DNA from: Thermoplasmata archaeon
GTDB lineage: Archaea; Thermoplasmatota; Thermoplasmata; Lutacidiplasmatales; UBA184
Direction of reading: 5' to 3'
Assembly (NCBI GenBank): GCA_030039865.1
Contig: JASHUS010000224.1
Location: 1-16,145, forward strand
Length of the DNA stretch: 16,145 bases
Below the pieces are notes generated by a model. It did no database searches. It was not told the origin of the DNA and saw only the letters and a list, made by a program, of their open reading frames with translations. The position numbers and the translations under genes are program-made. Each line of letters starts with the position of its first letter. Position 1 is the first letter of the stretch. Shown one piece after another: positions 1 to 6,203 of the stretch.

Positions 1-931
1 AGTTGACGGAGAAGAAGGAGCGGAACGTGTACGGTCCGACGGTGCCGAGGGTGGTCTCCCACTTCACTTCGCGCTGCTCCATCACGAGCTTGAGCGGTTC
101 GACCATCCCCCGATACTTGAACCAGTCATTGAACTCGGGCACGATGAAGTTGAACGTGCGGCCGGTGTAGGCCGCCCCGACGCGCAGGAACTGGGCCGGC
201 GTGATCCCCCCGCAGTACCGGTTCCGGCCGGGGAGGCCGTGGGGCGGGACGCCGCTGCGGGGGTTGCCCCGGATGAGGTCGTCGATCGAGAACGTCTTGC
301 CGGTGCCCGGCGGACCGAAGAGGGCGAGATGAAACCCGGTGGCGCCCGTCGTCCGGCCGGTCGGTGCGACCAGGGGAGCGTCGGCGAGGGCGTACTGCTG
401 GAGGATCGAGATCAGAGAGTCGAAGTACAGCTCCTCGCCGAAGAGCTCGCGCAGGTAGTCGGAGAGCTTGCCGATGTGGAACGATCGACCGAACGCGATC
501 GTGGGCGCGCGACGCTCGCCGAGCACGTCACGCAAGTGGTCGAGCAACTCCGAGTCCATCGACCGGATCTCGGCCCGCTCGTCCGGGATCGGAAGAAGCG
601 GTCCGGGGTCCGCCGCGTCGGGCCGCATCGACTCCTCGAGGAGGACGGAACGCAGCTCCCCGGGGTACGGCACCTGGTAGGTCTTGTCCCCGCCGCCGGT
701 CGGGACCTCGAGCAGGAGGCCATGCCGCTTGAGACGAAGGAGGAGGCGGGCCGGGTCCGCGAAGACACGATCCCGAAGCAACCGCGTGCGGAGCTCGGAG
801 CCGCGGAACTGCGCGGCCTGCGTCGCCACCCCCCGCAGCGTCCTCCGCCGGTCCGCGTCCGCGACGAGGGACGCGAGGACCCGGGCGACGGGTAGCTCGG
901 CCACGTCGATATCGACCGAGGCCGTCGCCAT
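1..931 (-). CDS. AAA+ ATPase, MCM/helix-2-insert-like (partial, 3' end outside window)
   Basis: An open reading frame runs without a stop from ATG at 931 to the window edge, giving about 310 residues. A Walker A motif GPPGTGKT lies near residues 206-213, preceded by a helical N-terminal region of about 200 residues that may include a winged helix. After Walker A come the segments GGITPAQFLRVG, FNFIVPEFNDW and PLKLVMEQREVKWET. The last two resemble the Walker B (IDEFDKM) and following MEQQ-type segment of MCM and related helix-2-insert AAA+ proteins, with PEF replacing DEF. No MCM N-terminal OB fold is visible, so this is not a replicative MCM. It probably remodels a nucleic acid or protein using ATP; the substrate is unknown. 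The start is supported by a TATA box about 30 bp upstream, shared with the divergent nuclease gene. The remaining ATPase motifs (sensor 1, arginine finger) lie outside the window. Confidence 0.75.
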   Translation of the reverse strand, partial: MATASVDIDVAELPVARVLASLVADADRRRTLRGVATQAAQFRGSELRTRLLRDRVFADPARLLLRLKRHGLLLEVPTGGGDKTYQVPYPGELRSVLLEESMRPDAADPGPLLPIPDERAEIRSMDSELLDHLRDVLGERRAPTIAFGRSFHIGKLSDYLRELFGEELYFDSLISILQQYALADAPLVAPTGRTTGATGFHLALFGPPGTGKTFSIDDLIRGNPRSGVPPHGLPGRNRYCGGITPAQFLRVGAAYTGRTFNFIVPEFNDWFKYRGMVEPLKLVMEQREVKWETTLGTVGPYTFRSFFSVN

Positions 932-956
932 CGTTCAGGCGACTCCGCCGACCGCC

Positions 957-966
957 TTATAATAAA
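957..966. promoter_or_regulatory. Bidirectional TATA element between AAA+ ATPase and Hjc operon
   Basis: The nearly symmetric TTATAATAAA is the only AT-rich block in the 56-bp divergent gap. Its centre lies about 30 bp from the ATG at 931 and about 27 bp from the GTG at 988, matching archaeal TATA-to-start spacing in both directions. One TBP site may therefore serve both genes with leaderless transcripts. A GGAGG at 980-984 also lies just before the GTG, but it would sit upstream of the predicted transcription start. Confidence 0.6.
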
Positions 967-987
967 CGGGCGGGCCAACGGAGGACC

Positions 988-1539
988 GTGGTCGGGCGGA
1001 GCGCTTCGGGGTACGAACGCGAGCTGCGGACCCTGCTCGAAGGCGATCCCTCGGCGGTACGGTCGTACGCGCGCGCGTTGCCGCCGACCGACCGTCGCGA
1101 GTTCGAGTGCCTGATCGACGAGCCGTTCCTTGTCGTGCGGGGCGCGGGCTCGCTCGGTTTCGATCTCGTCGCGATGCGCTGGAGCCTCTCATTCCCCATC
1201 GAGGTCAAGGCGTCGTCCGAGCCGGCGATCCACTTCACGGCCGCGAGCGGCCGGGCGAGCGCCCAGCTGGCCGCGCACCGCGCCGCGATCGCGAAGGTCG
1301 GACTTTCGGTGATCTACGCGTACCGACGTATCGGCCTGCGTTCGGCGGAATCGTGGAGGATCTACCGCGGGAACGAGGTGCGCGGGAGTGGCGTACTCGG
1401 CTTGGTCTGCCGGGCGCTCCCGCCGATCAGCACGACCCGCGAGGGCAACAGCGTCCTGCGCTGGGAGGAGGGGCTCGACCTCTCCCGGTTCCTTTCCCGG
1501 GCCCGTTCCCTTCTCGGGGCCCGAGGAACGACTTCGTGA
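988..1539 (+). CDS. Hjc-type Holliday junction resolvase-like nuclease
   Basis: This 183-residue protein fits the archaeal Hjc/PD-(D/E)XK resolvase pattern, which cuts four-way DNA junctions in recombination. An N-terminal GYERE (Glu10 or Glu12) is followed by VVRGAGSLGFD (Asp59) and PIEVKAS (Glu72, Lys74). The 13-residue spacing from Asp59 to Glu72 matches that of classical Hjc as I recall it. The distance between the first Glu and the Asp is longer by about 25 residues, filled by an Arg/Asp-rich segment (residues 20-45), so the protein is longer than the usual roughly 120-140 residues. The GTG start is favoured by the TATA box about 27 bp upstream. The stop overlaps the GTG of the thiolase-like gene in GTGA, indicating co-transcription. 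It could be another PD-(D/E)XK nuclease rather than the main resolvase. Confidence 0.75.
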   Translation: MVGRSASGYERELRTLLEGDPSAVRSYARALPPTDRREFECLIDEPFLVVRGAGSLGFDLVAMRWSLSFPIEVKASSEPAIHFTAASGRASAQLAAHRAAIAKVGLSVIYAYRRIGLRSAESWRIYRGNEVRGSGVLGLVCRALPPISTTREGNSVLRWEEGLDLSRFLSRARSLLGARGTTS

Positions 1540-2669
1540 GCGTCACGGTCAGCGCCGTCGGGATGGGCCGGTTCGGGAAGCGTCCGGAGGGCCTCGTCGA
1601 CCTTGCGGTCGAGGCCGCCGGCGCCGCCCTCGCCGGGGTCGGTCGCAAACCGATCGACCTCCTCGTGGGTGGCACGATGCTCGCGCACGGTCCGTTCGGT
1701 CCGGAGGCCTACCTTCCGCGCCTCGCCGAACGGCTCGGTCTCGAGACCGCGTCCGGCCTCCGCGTCGATGCGGCGAGCTCGACCGGCGCGATGGCGTTCC
1801 ACGCGGCGGTGCTCGCGCTCGAGTCCGGCCGGTTCGAGCGGGCGCTGATCGTGGCCGCGGAGAAGATGACCGATCGCACGACCGACCTCATCACCGGCGA
1901 GCTCGCCGCCTCCCTGCATCCGAGCGAGGTCGCCGCGGGCGCGACGATGCCGAGCTTGGCGGCGATCATCGGCCAGCGGTACCTCGAGCGCTTCGAGCTC
2001 GGACCGGAGACGATCGACCTGGTCACGGTCCATGATCGCGCGATGGCCGTGGGGAATCCCAACGCGCACTTCCAGCGGTCGGTGACCCCTGCCGAGGTCG
2101 CCGGTAGCCGACCGGTGGCGCTCCCGCTCCGCCTCCTGCACTGCTCGGCGATATCGGACGGAGCGACCGCCGTCGTGCTCGAAAGAGGAACCGGTCCGGC
2201 CACCGTGCTCGGCATCGGCCAGGGGTTCGACGCGCTGCGGATGATCGACCGAATGGACCTGACCACGTTCACCGCGACCCGCGTCGCCGCCCAGCGGGCC
2301 TACGAGGCCGCGCACCTGACGCGCAAGGAGATCGACCTCGTCGAGTTCCACGACGCCTTCGCGCCGTTCGGTCTGATCCACCTCGAAGATCTCGGTTTCT
2401 GCGGGCCCGGCGAAGCGCCCGAGTGGTTCGCGAAGGGCTGGGTGCGACCGGACGGTCGGCTCCCGGTCAATCCGAGCGGCGGGGTCATCGGCCGAGGGCA
2501 TCCCGTCGCCGCGTCGGGCCTCGCCGAGATCGCCGAGATAGCGCTCCAACTTCGCGGAGAGGCCGGCGCTCACGCGGTCGCCCGATCACCGCGTATCGGG
2601 ATGGCCCAGGCGGTCGGTGGGATCGCGTCCCACAACTTCGTCACGATCCTCGGCGCGGAGGCAACGTGA
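1536..2669 (+). CDS. Thiolase-like protein (SCP2/archaeal thiolase family) lacking the nucleophilic Cys
   Basis: This 377-residue thiolase-fold protein starts at a GTG that overlaps the upstream stop; the long upstream extension of this frame is out-of-frame coding of the nuclease. Thiolases catalyse acetyl transfer between acyl-CoAs. Family marks include LHCSAISDGATAVV, EFHDAFAPFG, NPSGGVIGRGHPVAASG (catalytic His in GHP) and a C-terminal AVGG block. The nucleophile motif, normally ACASG, reads AASSTG: codon 81 (1776-1778) is AGC, giving Ser instead of Cys. Non-thiolase relatives such as the Ltp2 retro-aldolase also lack this Cys and bind a DUF35 partner. The next gene encodes a DUF35 protein, overlapping by the same GTGA arrangement, so the two very likely form a complex. 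The protein may be an aldolase or other C-C lyase on CoA esters, or a non-catalytic subunit; archaeal acetyl-CoA acetyltransferase of the mevalonate route is the default alternative. Confidence 0.85.
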   Translation: MSVTVSAVGMGRFGKRPEGLVDLAVEAAGAALAGVGRKPIDLLVGGTMLAHGPFGPEAYLPRLAERLGLETASGLRVDAASSTGAMAFHAAVLALESGRFERALIVAAEKMTDRTTDLITGELAASLHPSEVAAGATMPSLAAIIGQRYLERFELGPETIDLVTVHDRAMAVGNPNAHFQRSVTPAEVAGSRPVALPLRLLHCSAISDGATAVVLERGTGPATVLGIGQGFDALRMIDRMDLTTFTATRVAAQRAYEAAHLTRKEIDLVEFHDAFAPFGLIHLEDLGFCGPGEAPEWFAKGWVRPDGRLPVNPSGGVIGRGHPVAASGLAEIAEIALQLRGEAGAHAVARSPRIGMAQAVGGIASHNFVTILGAEAT

Positions 2670-3067
2670 GCGGCGCGGACGAGACGATCACGATCTCCCG
2701 GTGCGGGTCATGCCAGGCCCACTTTCTCCCGTCCGACGGGCCGTGCCCTCGGTGCGGCTCGACGGACATTCGGGCCGTGGAGGTTCCGGCGTTGGGCCAA
2801 GTGCTCGTCGCGACCGAGCTCGCGTACCCCGCGGCCGGGTGGACCGCCCCGCATGTTCTCGCGCTGATCGAGATCGCGGAGGGCGTCCGGGTCCTCGCCA
2901 TCGTCGAGGGTCCGACGCCCGCCCGGGAAACCGTCGTTTCGGTCCGCCGGGACGGACCGGTTTATCGGGCCCGGTCCGAACCCGCCGCGCCTCCCGGCGC
3001 GGAACGCGGGGAGGGGGAATCTCCGAGGGCCGGGGCGACCGACCGCTCTTTTGAACCCCCGAGGTGA
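2666..3067 (+). CDS. DUF35/OB-fold zinc-ribbon protein, partner of the thiolase-like protein
   Basis: This 133-residue protein begins with a rubredoxin-like zinc ribbon (CGSC at 13-16, CPRC at 27-30) followed by a small OB-fold region ending near VYRAR (residues 99-103). That is the typical layout of DUF35 proteins, which assist thiolases or HMG-CoA synthase in archaea and form part of the Ltp2 aldolase and acyl-CoA hydratase complexes in actinobacteria. The GTG start overlaps the stop of the thiolase-like gene. The usual fold is complete by about residue 105; the last 28 residues are a Gly/Arg/Glu-rich tail, and residues 114-133 are encoded antisense to the tRNA-Ser gene. The tail is probably unstructured and may only reflect read-through to the next stop codon. 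Confidence 0.85.
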   Translation: MSGADETITISRCGSCQAHFLPSDGPCPRCGSTDIRAVEVPALGQVLVATELAYPAAGWTAPHVLALIEIAEGVRVLAIVEGPTPARETVVSVRRDGPVYRARSEPAAPPGAERGEGESPRAGATDRSFEPPR

Positions 3068-3119
3068 AATCACCACAGGATTAGCAATCCTGCGCCTTAC
3101 CGGGCTGGGCTATCCCCGC
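3005..3119 (-). tRNA. tRNA-Ser (GCU) with probable 31-nt intron in the T-loop
   Basis: Read on the minus strand from 3119, a 7-bp acceptor stem GCGGGGA pairs with TCCCCGC (3012-3006), with discriminator G at 3005. TA at positions 8-9 and a D-arm (GCC...GGC with GG in the loop) follow. The anticodon arm is CAGGA-TTGCTAA-TCCTG (anticodon GCT), then a serine-type long variable arm (GGTG-ATTT-CACC). The T-stem GGGGG (3060-3056) is separated from its partner CCCCC (3017-3013) by 38 nt instead of 7. Removing 31 nt, for example 3052-3022, leaves a 7-nt loop TTCGATT or TTCAATT. The mature tRNA would be about 84 nt, normal for class II. A TATA-like box lies about 31 bp upstream. No canonical bulge-helix-bulge was found. 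CCA is not encoded. Confidence 0.75.
3022..3052 (-). other. Putative tRNA-Ser T-loop intron (31 nt)
   Basis: This is the segment that must be removed to restore a 7-nt T-loop. The exact ends can shift by 1-2 nt, giving loop TTCGATT, TTCAATT or an equivalent. It is G/C-rich and can pair internally (GAG near its start with CTC near its end). A bulge-helix-bulge-like layout with 3-nt bulges (TTC, GGA) around AAAA/GATT can be drawn. However, two of the four central pairs mismatch, and cutting there would not keep C56, so the splice sites are uncertain. Confidence 0.5.
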
Positions 3120-3146
3120 GCGAACGTTCCCGAGCATGGCCAACGG

Positions 3147-3153
3147 GATAAGT
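3147..3153 (-). promoter_or_regulatory. TATA-like box for tRNA-Ser
   Basis: On the minus strand the sequence GACTTATCCC is centred near 3150, about 31 bp upstream of the first tRNA nucleotide at 3119. It is the only AT-rich candidate at the expected distance. Confidence 0.45.
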
Positions 3154-3301
3154 CTTCCTTTGAAAACGTCGGGCGCCGGTGACGGACGGCGAGCGTGAAC
3201 GAATTTCGCGAGCGTTGGGGACCGCGCGGGGCCGACGGGGGCTTCCGCCCGGCACGTAGGTTCAGATAGGCCCTCGAGCCGTCGGACCGGCGAGGACGCG
3301 A

Positions 3302-3673
3302 GTGTACCCGTACGGACCGCGTCGCCGACGCTTCCCGCTGCTCGCGGTCATCGCGATCGTCTTCCTGGCCGCGATGGCGTCCATCCTGATCTTTCTCCTG
3401 CTCTCGGGGGGATTCGGATCGAGCGGCGGGCATCCGTTCTTTGGCGCGTGGGGCGGGCTCTTGCTCGTCTTTGTCTTGCTGTGGATCGGATTCTTCGCGG
3501 TGCGCATCGCCTTCTGGTCGACGCGCCTGCGGGGTCGGGGCGGCGCCGGTCCCTACGGGCATCCGGACCCGGCTGTGATGGTCGCGCGCCGCCGGTACGC
3601 GCGCGGGGAGATCACGCGCGAGCAGTATGACCAGATCATGACCGACCTCGAGCGGCGGCGTCTCCCTCCCTGA
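3302..3673 (+). CDS. Two-TM membrane protein with C-terminal SHOCT domain
   Basis: This 123-residue protein starts at GTG. A basic N-terminus (PYGPRRRR) precedes a first membrane helix at about residues 12-36 and a second at about 46-70, linked by a Gly/Ser-rich loop. The C-terminal 30 residues (YARGEITREQYDQIMTDLE) are a clear SHOCT domain, a short helical module typical at the ends of small membrane proteins and thought to mediate oligomerisation. The function is unknown. It stands alone on the plus strand, with the tRNA-Ser upstream pointing away and the 3-hydroxyacyl-CoA dehydrogenase 55 bp downstream with its own TATA box. A weak TATA-like TTCAGATAGG lies about 36 bp before the start. 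Confidence 0.8.
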   Translation: MYPYGPRRRRFPLLAVIAIVFLAAMASILIFLLLSGGFGSSGGHPFFGAWGGLLLVFVLLWIGFFAVRIAFWSTRLRGRGGAGPYGHPDPAVMVARRRYARGEITREQYDQIMTDLERRRLPP

Positions 3674-3688
3674 GCTGCGGTCCCGAGG

Positions 3689-3697
3689 CTATTTAGC
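3689..3697 (+). promoter_or_regulatory. TATA-like box for 3-hydroxyacyl-CoA dehydrogenase
   Basis: CTATTTAGC is centred about 36 bp before the ATG at 3729, in an otherwise GC-rich gap. A GAGG at 3719-3722 lies six bases before the ATG and could serve as a ribosome binding site if a short leader is made. Confidence 0.5.
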
Positions 3698-3728
3698 GGC
3701 CGGGCCGTCCGGCTCGGCGAGGACGTCG

Positions 3729-4691
3729 ATGCGGGTCGCGAAGGCGGGGGTCGTGGGAGCGGGCACGATGGGTGCGGCGATCGCGGAGGTCCTCGCGTTC
3801 AACGGCCTAGAGGTCGTCCTCAAGGACCTCGACGGGCCGCTCGTCGAGAAGGGCCTCGCTCGCGTGGCGAGCACCGTTCAGGAGCTCGTTCAGTTCCACG
3901 AAGGGCGGGCGGACGCGGAGATCGCGCGCATTACGGAGGTCGCCGGCGAGCTCTCGGAGGCGCAGCGCGGCCGGATTCGCCAGAAGCTCGCTCCGAAGGT
4001 CGACCGAGCGCGCGGCGAAGCGATCGTGGCGCGGGTCCACGGCACGACCGACTATTCGGCGTTCGCCGATGTCGACTTCGTCGTCGAGGCGGTCTTCGAG
4101 CGCGCGGACGTCAAGCGGCCGGTCCTCGAAGCGCTCGACCGCGCGCTCCCGGACCATGCGGTGATCGGCTCGAACACCTCCTCCCTCTCGATCACGCGGC
4201 TCGCCCGCGGGCTCGGGCACGTCCGCCAGACGCTCGTGACCCACTTCTTCAACCCGCCGTACACGCTCCCCCTCGTCGAGGTCGCGGGCGGGGTGGATAC
4301 GCGCGAGGACGTTGTCGGGGAGACGATCGACTTCCTTCAGGGGCTGCGCAACCACCGCTATCCGCTCGTGCCGATCCGCGTGAAGGAGTCGCCCGCGTTC
4401 GTCGTGAATCGGCTGCTCATGCCGGTCCTGAACGAGGCATGCTTCGCCCTCGAGGAGAACCTCGCGACGTCGCGCGACATCGACGCCGCGATGAAGGCCG
4501 GCGCCGGGATGCCGATGGGCCCGTTCGAGCTCGCGGACCTGATCGGGCTCGACGTCGCGCTCGAGGTTGGCGAGACGCTCTACCGCGAGTTCGGCGACCC
4601 CAAGTACCGCGCGTCGTACCTGCTCCGTCGGATGGTCGACTCGGGCCACCTCGGTCGGAAGACCGGGCAGGGGTTCTATGACTACGCGTAG
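3729..4691 (+). CDS. 3-hydroxyacyl-CoA dehydrogenase
   Basis: This 320-residue cytosolic enzyme oxidises 3-hydroxyacyl-CoA to 3-ketoacyl-CoA with NAD, the third step of beta-oxidation, or runs in reverse in 3-hydroxybutyryl-CoA metabolism. The N-terminal Rossmann fold shows GAGTMG (residues 10-15) and an acidic strand end (LKDLD, 31-35). Active-site segments are SNTSS (Asn149, Ser151), THFFNPP (His172) and LVEVAGG (Glu184). The C-terminal dimerisation domain follows, with KESPAFVVNRL and a final GRKTGQGFYDY. It is slightly longer than single-domain bacterial enzymes of about 280-290 residues because of a basic/acidic helical insert around residues 55-105. There is no fused enoyl-CoA hydratase domain. 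An SCP2-like gene follows after 18 bp and is probably co-transcribed. Confidence 0.92.
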   Translation: MRVAKAGVVGAGTMGAAIAEVLAFNGLEVVLKDLDGPLVEKGLARVASTVQELVQFHEGRADAEIARITEVAGELSEAQRGRIRQKLAPKVDRARGEAIVARVHGTTDYSAFADVDFVVEAVFERADVKRPVLEALDRALPDHAVIGSNTSSLSITRLARGLGHVRQTLVTHFFNPPYTLPLVEVAGGVDTREDVVGETIDFLQGLRNHRYPLVPIRVKESPAFVVNRLLMPVLNEACFALEENLATSRDIDAAMKAGAGMPMGPFELADLIGLDVALEVGETLYREFGDPKYRASYLLRRMVDSGHLGRKTGQGFYDYA

Positions 4692-4709
4692 CCGGGGCGG
4701 GAGTCGACG

Positions 4710-5108
4710 ATGAAGTTCCCGTCCGCGGAGTGGGCCGAGACGTTCCGCGCGGCCCTCAACGACAACGCCGCGTACCGCGAGGCCGCGGCGCAGTGGGTCG
4801 GCGACATCCTGCTCCGGGTCGTGGCGGCGACGGCGAGCGAGCCGGCGCCCGGGATCCACCTCGAGCTCGCGCGGGGGCAGTGTTCGGCCGCGACGTTCCA
4901 CGCGGACTCGCGCGACGTCGCGAGCGAGTTCGTCTACGAGGGCACGCCCGAGAACTGGCGACGCCTGCGTCGCGGGGAGATCGATCCGGTCAAGGCGATC
5001 CTCGACGGCACGTTCAAGGTCCGAGGGAACCTCGCCAAGATGATGCGGTTCACGCGCGCGGCGAAAGAGCTGGTCGAGACCGCCTCGCGGGTGCCGGCGG
5101 ACGACTGA
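4710..5108 (+). CDS. SCP2 sterol-binding domain protein
   Basis: This 132-residue single-domain protein shows SCP2 features: an alternating helix/strand N-terminal half, a central strand segment, and the typical C-terminal block GEIDPVKAILDGTFKVRGNLAKMMRF. SCP2 proteins hold fatty acyl chains or acyl-CoA in a hydrophobic tunnel and present them to enzymes. A GGGAG (4699-4703) lies six bases before the ATG and would serve as ribosome binding site in an operon with the upstream 3-hydroxyacyl-CoA dehydrogenase. Its partner is probably that enzyme or the nearby acyl-CoA ligase. It converges on the alpha/beta hydrolase gene with a 15-bp gap. Confidence 0.85.
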   Translation: MKFPSAEWAETFRAALNDNAAYREAAAQWVGDILLRVVAATASEPAPGIHLELARGQCSAATFHADSRDVASEFVYEGTPENWRRLRRGEIDPVKAILDGTFKVRGNLAKMMRFTRAAKELVETASRVPADD

Positions 5109-5123
5109 GCCGCGCGGCGACGG

Positions 5124-6164
5124 CTACCCCGCTCCCGCCGGTCGGGCGGCCGCCGCCGGTGCGCTCGCCCCGATCGCGGGCGCCTTGACCTTGGGCGCGA
5201 GCGGATCGGTGCTCGACTCCTTGACCGGTGGAGGAGGAGGGCGGGGCGGCGGAGGCATCAGCTGCTGCTTGAGGAACCCGAGGATGCGGGCCCACGCGGC
5301 TTCGGCCCGCGCCAGATCGTACGCGGGGAGGTCGCGCGAGAGGAAGTCATGGCGGGCGCCCGAGATCTCGACGTACTGGAACGGCACCTTCGCGTCGGCG
5401 GCGACGGCCGCGAGCTGGCCCCGGGCGCGCGACGCCGCGCGGTCCTGCGACCCGCCGACGTAGAGGAGGGGCGCCGAGACGAGGCGCCCGAGGTCCGGGG
5501 GACGAACCGGCATCGGGTAGGCGAGCGCGACGGCAGCCAATCGAGTGTCCCGCGCGGCAAGGCCGAGCGCGAGCGTCGCCCCATAGCTCGTGCCGAAGAC
5601 CGCGGACTTGCTGGTGTCGACCATCTCGCGGCCCCGCAGGTACGCGAGCGCGTCCCCGTAGAGCGCCACGAGCCGGGCGGTCCGGCCCGTCTCGACCGAG
5701 ACGCCGCCGCGGAGAGATCCGCTGGCCCGCATCGCCGCGTGGTGGAGCCCGCCCACGCCGCTCGTTTTGAGTAGATCCGGGAGGAGCACCTCGAAGCCTT
5801 CGCGGGCGAAGCGGATCGCGCCGTCGAGCAGCGTCGTCGTGAGGCCGAAGGTGTCGGGGGTGATCAGGACGACCGGGTGGCGGACGATCTTCGTCGGGGA
5901 GAGCACGATCGCGGGCGCCTTGCCCGACGCCGCCGCCTGCGTCTCGAACCAGACGCGGTCGCTGCGGTAGAGCGGAGCCGGCACGCCCGGTTTCTTCTCG
6001 GTCTTCAGCCAGGTCTTGTTGAGGAAGTCGATGACGCAGAGCTTGAAGCGCTCCTTGCTGAGGACGATGACGGCCTGACGCGTCCCGCAGATATCGCAGA
6101 CCCCGATCACTCCGCTGCCGAACTCGGCCGCCGGCAGGTCGAGCATTCGGTCGTCGTCCCTCAT
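5124..6164 (-). CDS. Dienelactone-hydrolase-like alpha/beta hydrolase with N-terminal Cys cluster and Pro-rich tail
   Basis: This 346-residue protein has an alpha/beta-hydrolase core at about residues 90-300. The nucleophile elbow is GTSYGA (Ser193), the acid is likely Asp241 (GGSQDRA) and the base His272 (SGARHDF). Dienelactone hydrolases proper use Cys, so Ser points to an esterase, thioesterase or peptidase-like activity. Before the core, CDIC (Cys23, Cys26) with LCVID (Cys43, Asp46) could form a small metal site. The last ~45 residues are low complexity: a long proline run, then an Ala/Pro-rich end, unlikely to be folded. No signal peptide is seen, so it is cytosolic. The ATG at 6164 is the first start in frame; a TATA-like GTTAAG overlaps the stop of the upstream PIN gene about 42 bp away. 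Given the neighbours, a CoA-thioester or lipid-ester substrate is possible but unproven. Confidence 0.8.
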   Translation of the reverse strand: MRDDDRMLDLPAAEFGSGVIGVCDICGTRQAVIVLSKERFKLCVIDFLNKTWLKTEKKPGVPAPLYRSDRVWFETQAAASGKAPAIVLSPTKIVRHPVVLITPDTFGLTTTLLDGAIRFAREGFEVLLPDLLKTSGVGGLHHAAMRASGSLRGGVSVETGRTARLVALYGDALAYLRGREMVDTSKSAVFGTSYGATLALGLAARDTRLAAVALAYPMPVRPPDLGRLVSAPLLYVGGSQDRAASRARGQLAAVAADAKVPFQYVEISGARHDFLSRDLPAYDLARAEAAWARILGFLKQQLMPPPPRPPPPPVKESSTDPLAPKVKAPAIGASAPAAAARPAGAG

Positions 6165-6203
6165 CCGCGACGTCCTCAGCCTTGCTCAGGCTCGACTCGC
6201 TTC

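Noticed and set aside
1107..1535. Upstream extension of the thiolase frame giving a 520-residue protein
   Set aside because: The extension is Arg/Pro-rich, lacks family similarity and lies wholly over the Hjc-like gene in another frame; GTG 1536 is the coupled start.
1362..2573. 403-residue open frame on the minus strand
   Set aside because: It is antisense to the thiolase-like gene, Arg/Glu/Asp-rich with no recognisable motif, as expected from high GC content.
3018..3055. Canonical bulge-helix-bulge at the tRNA-Ser insertion (bulges TTC and GGA around AAAA/GATT)
   Set aside because: The 3-4-3 geometry fits, but two of four central pairs mismatch and cleavage there would yield a T-loop without C56.
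3807..4901. 364-residue open frame on the minus strand
   Set aside because: It is the antisense shadow of the 3-hydroxyacyl-CoA dehydrogenase and SCP2 genes, which carry clear motifs.
5215..5262. GGA/GGC-rich low-complexity tract as a repeat element
   Set aside because: It is explained by the proline codons of the alpha/beta hydrolase tail.
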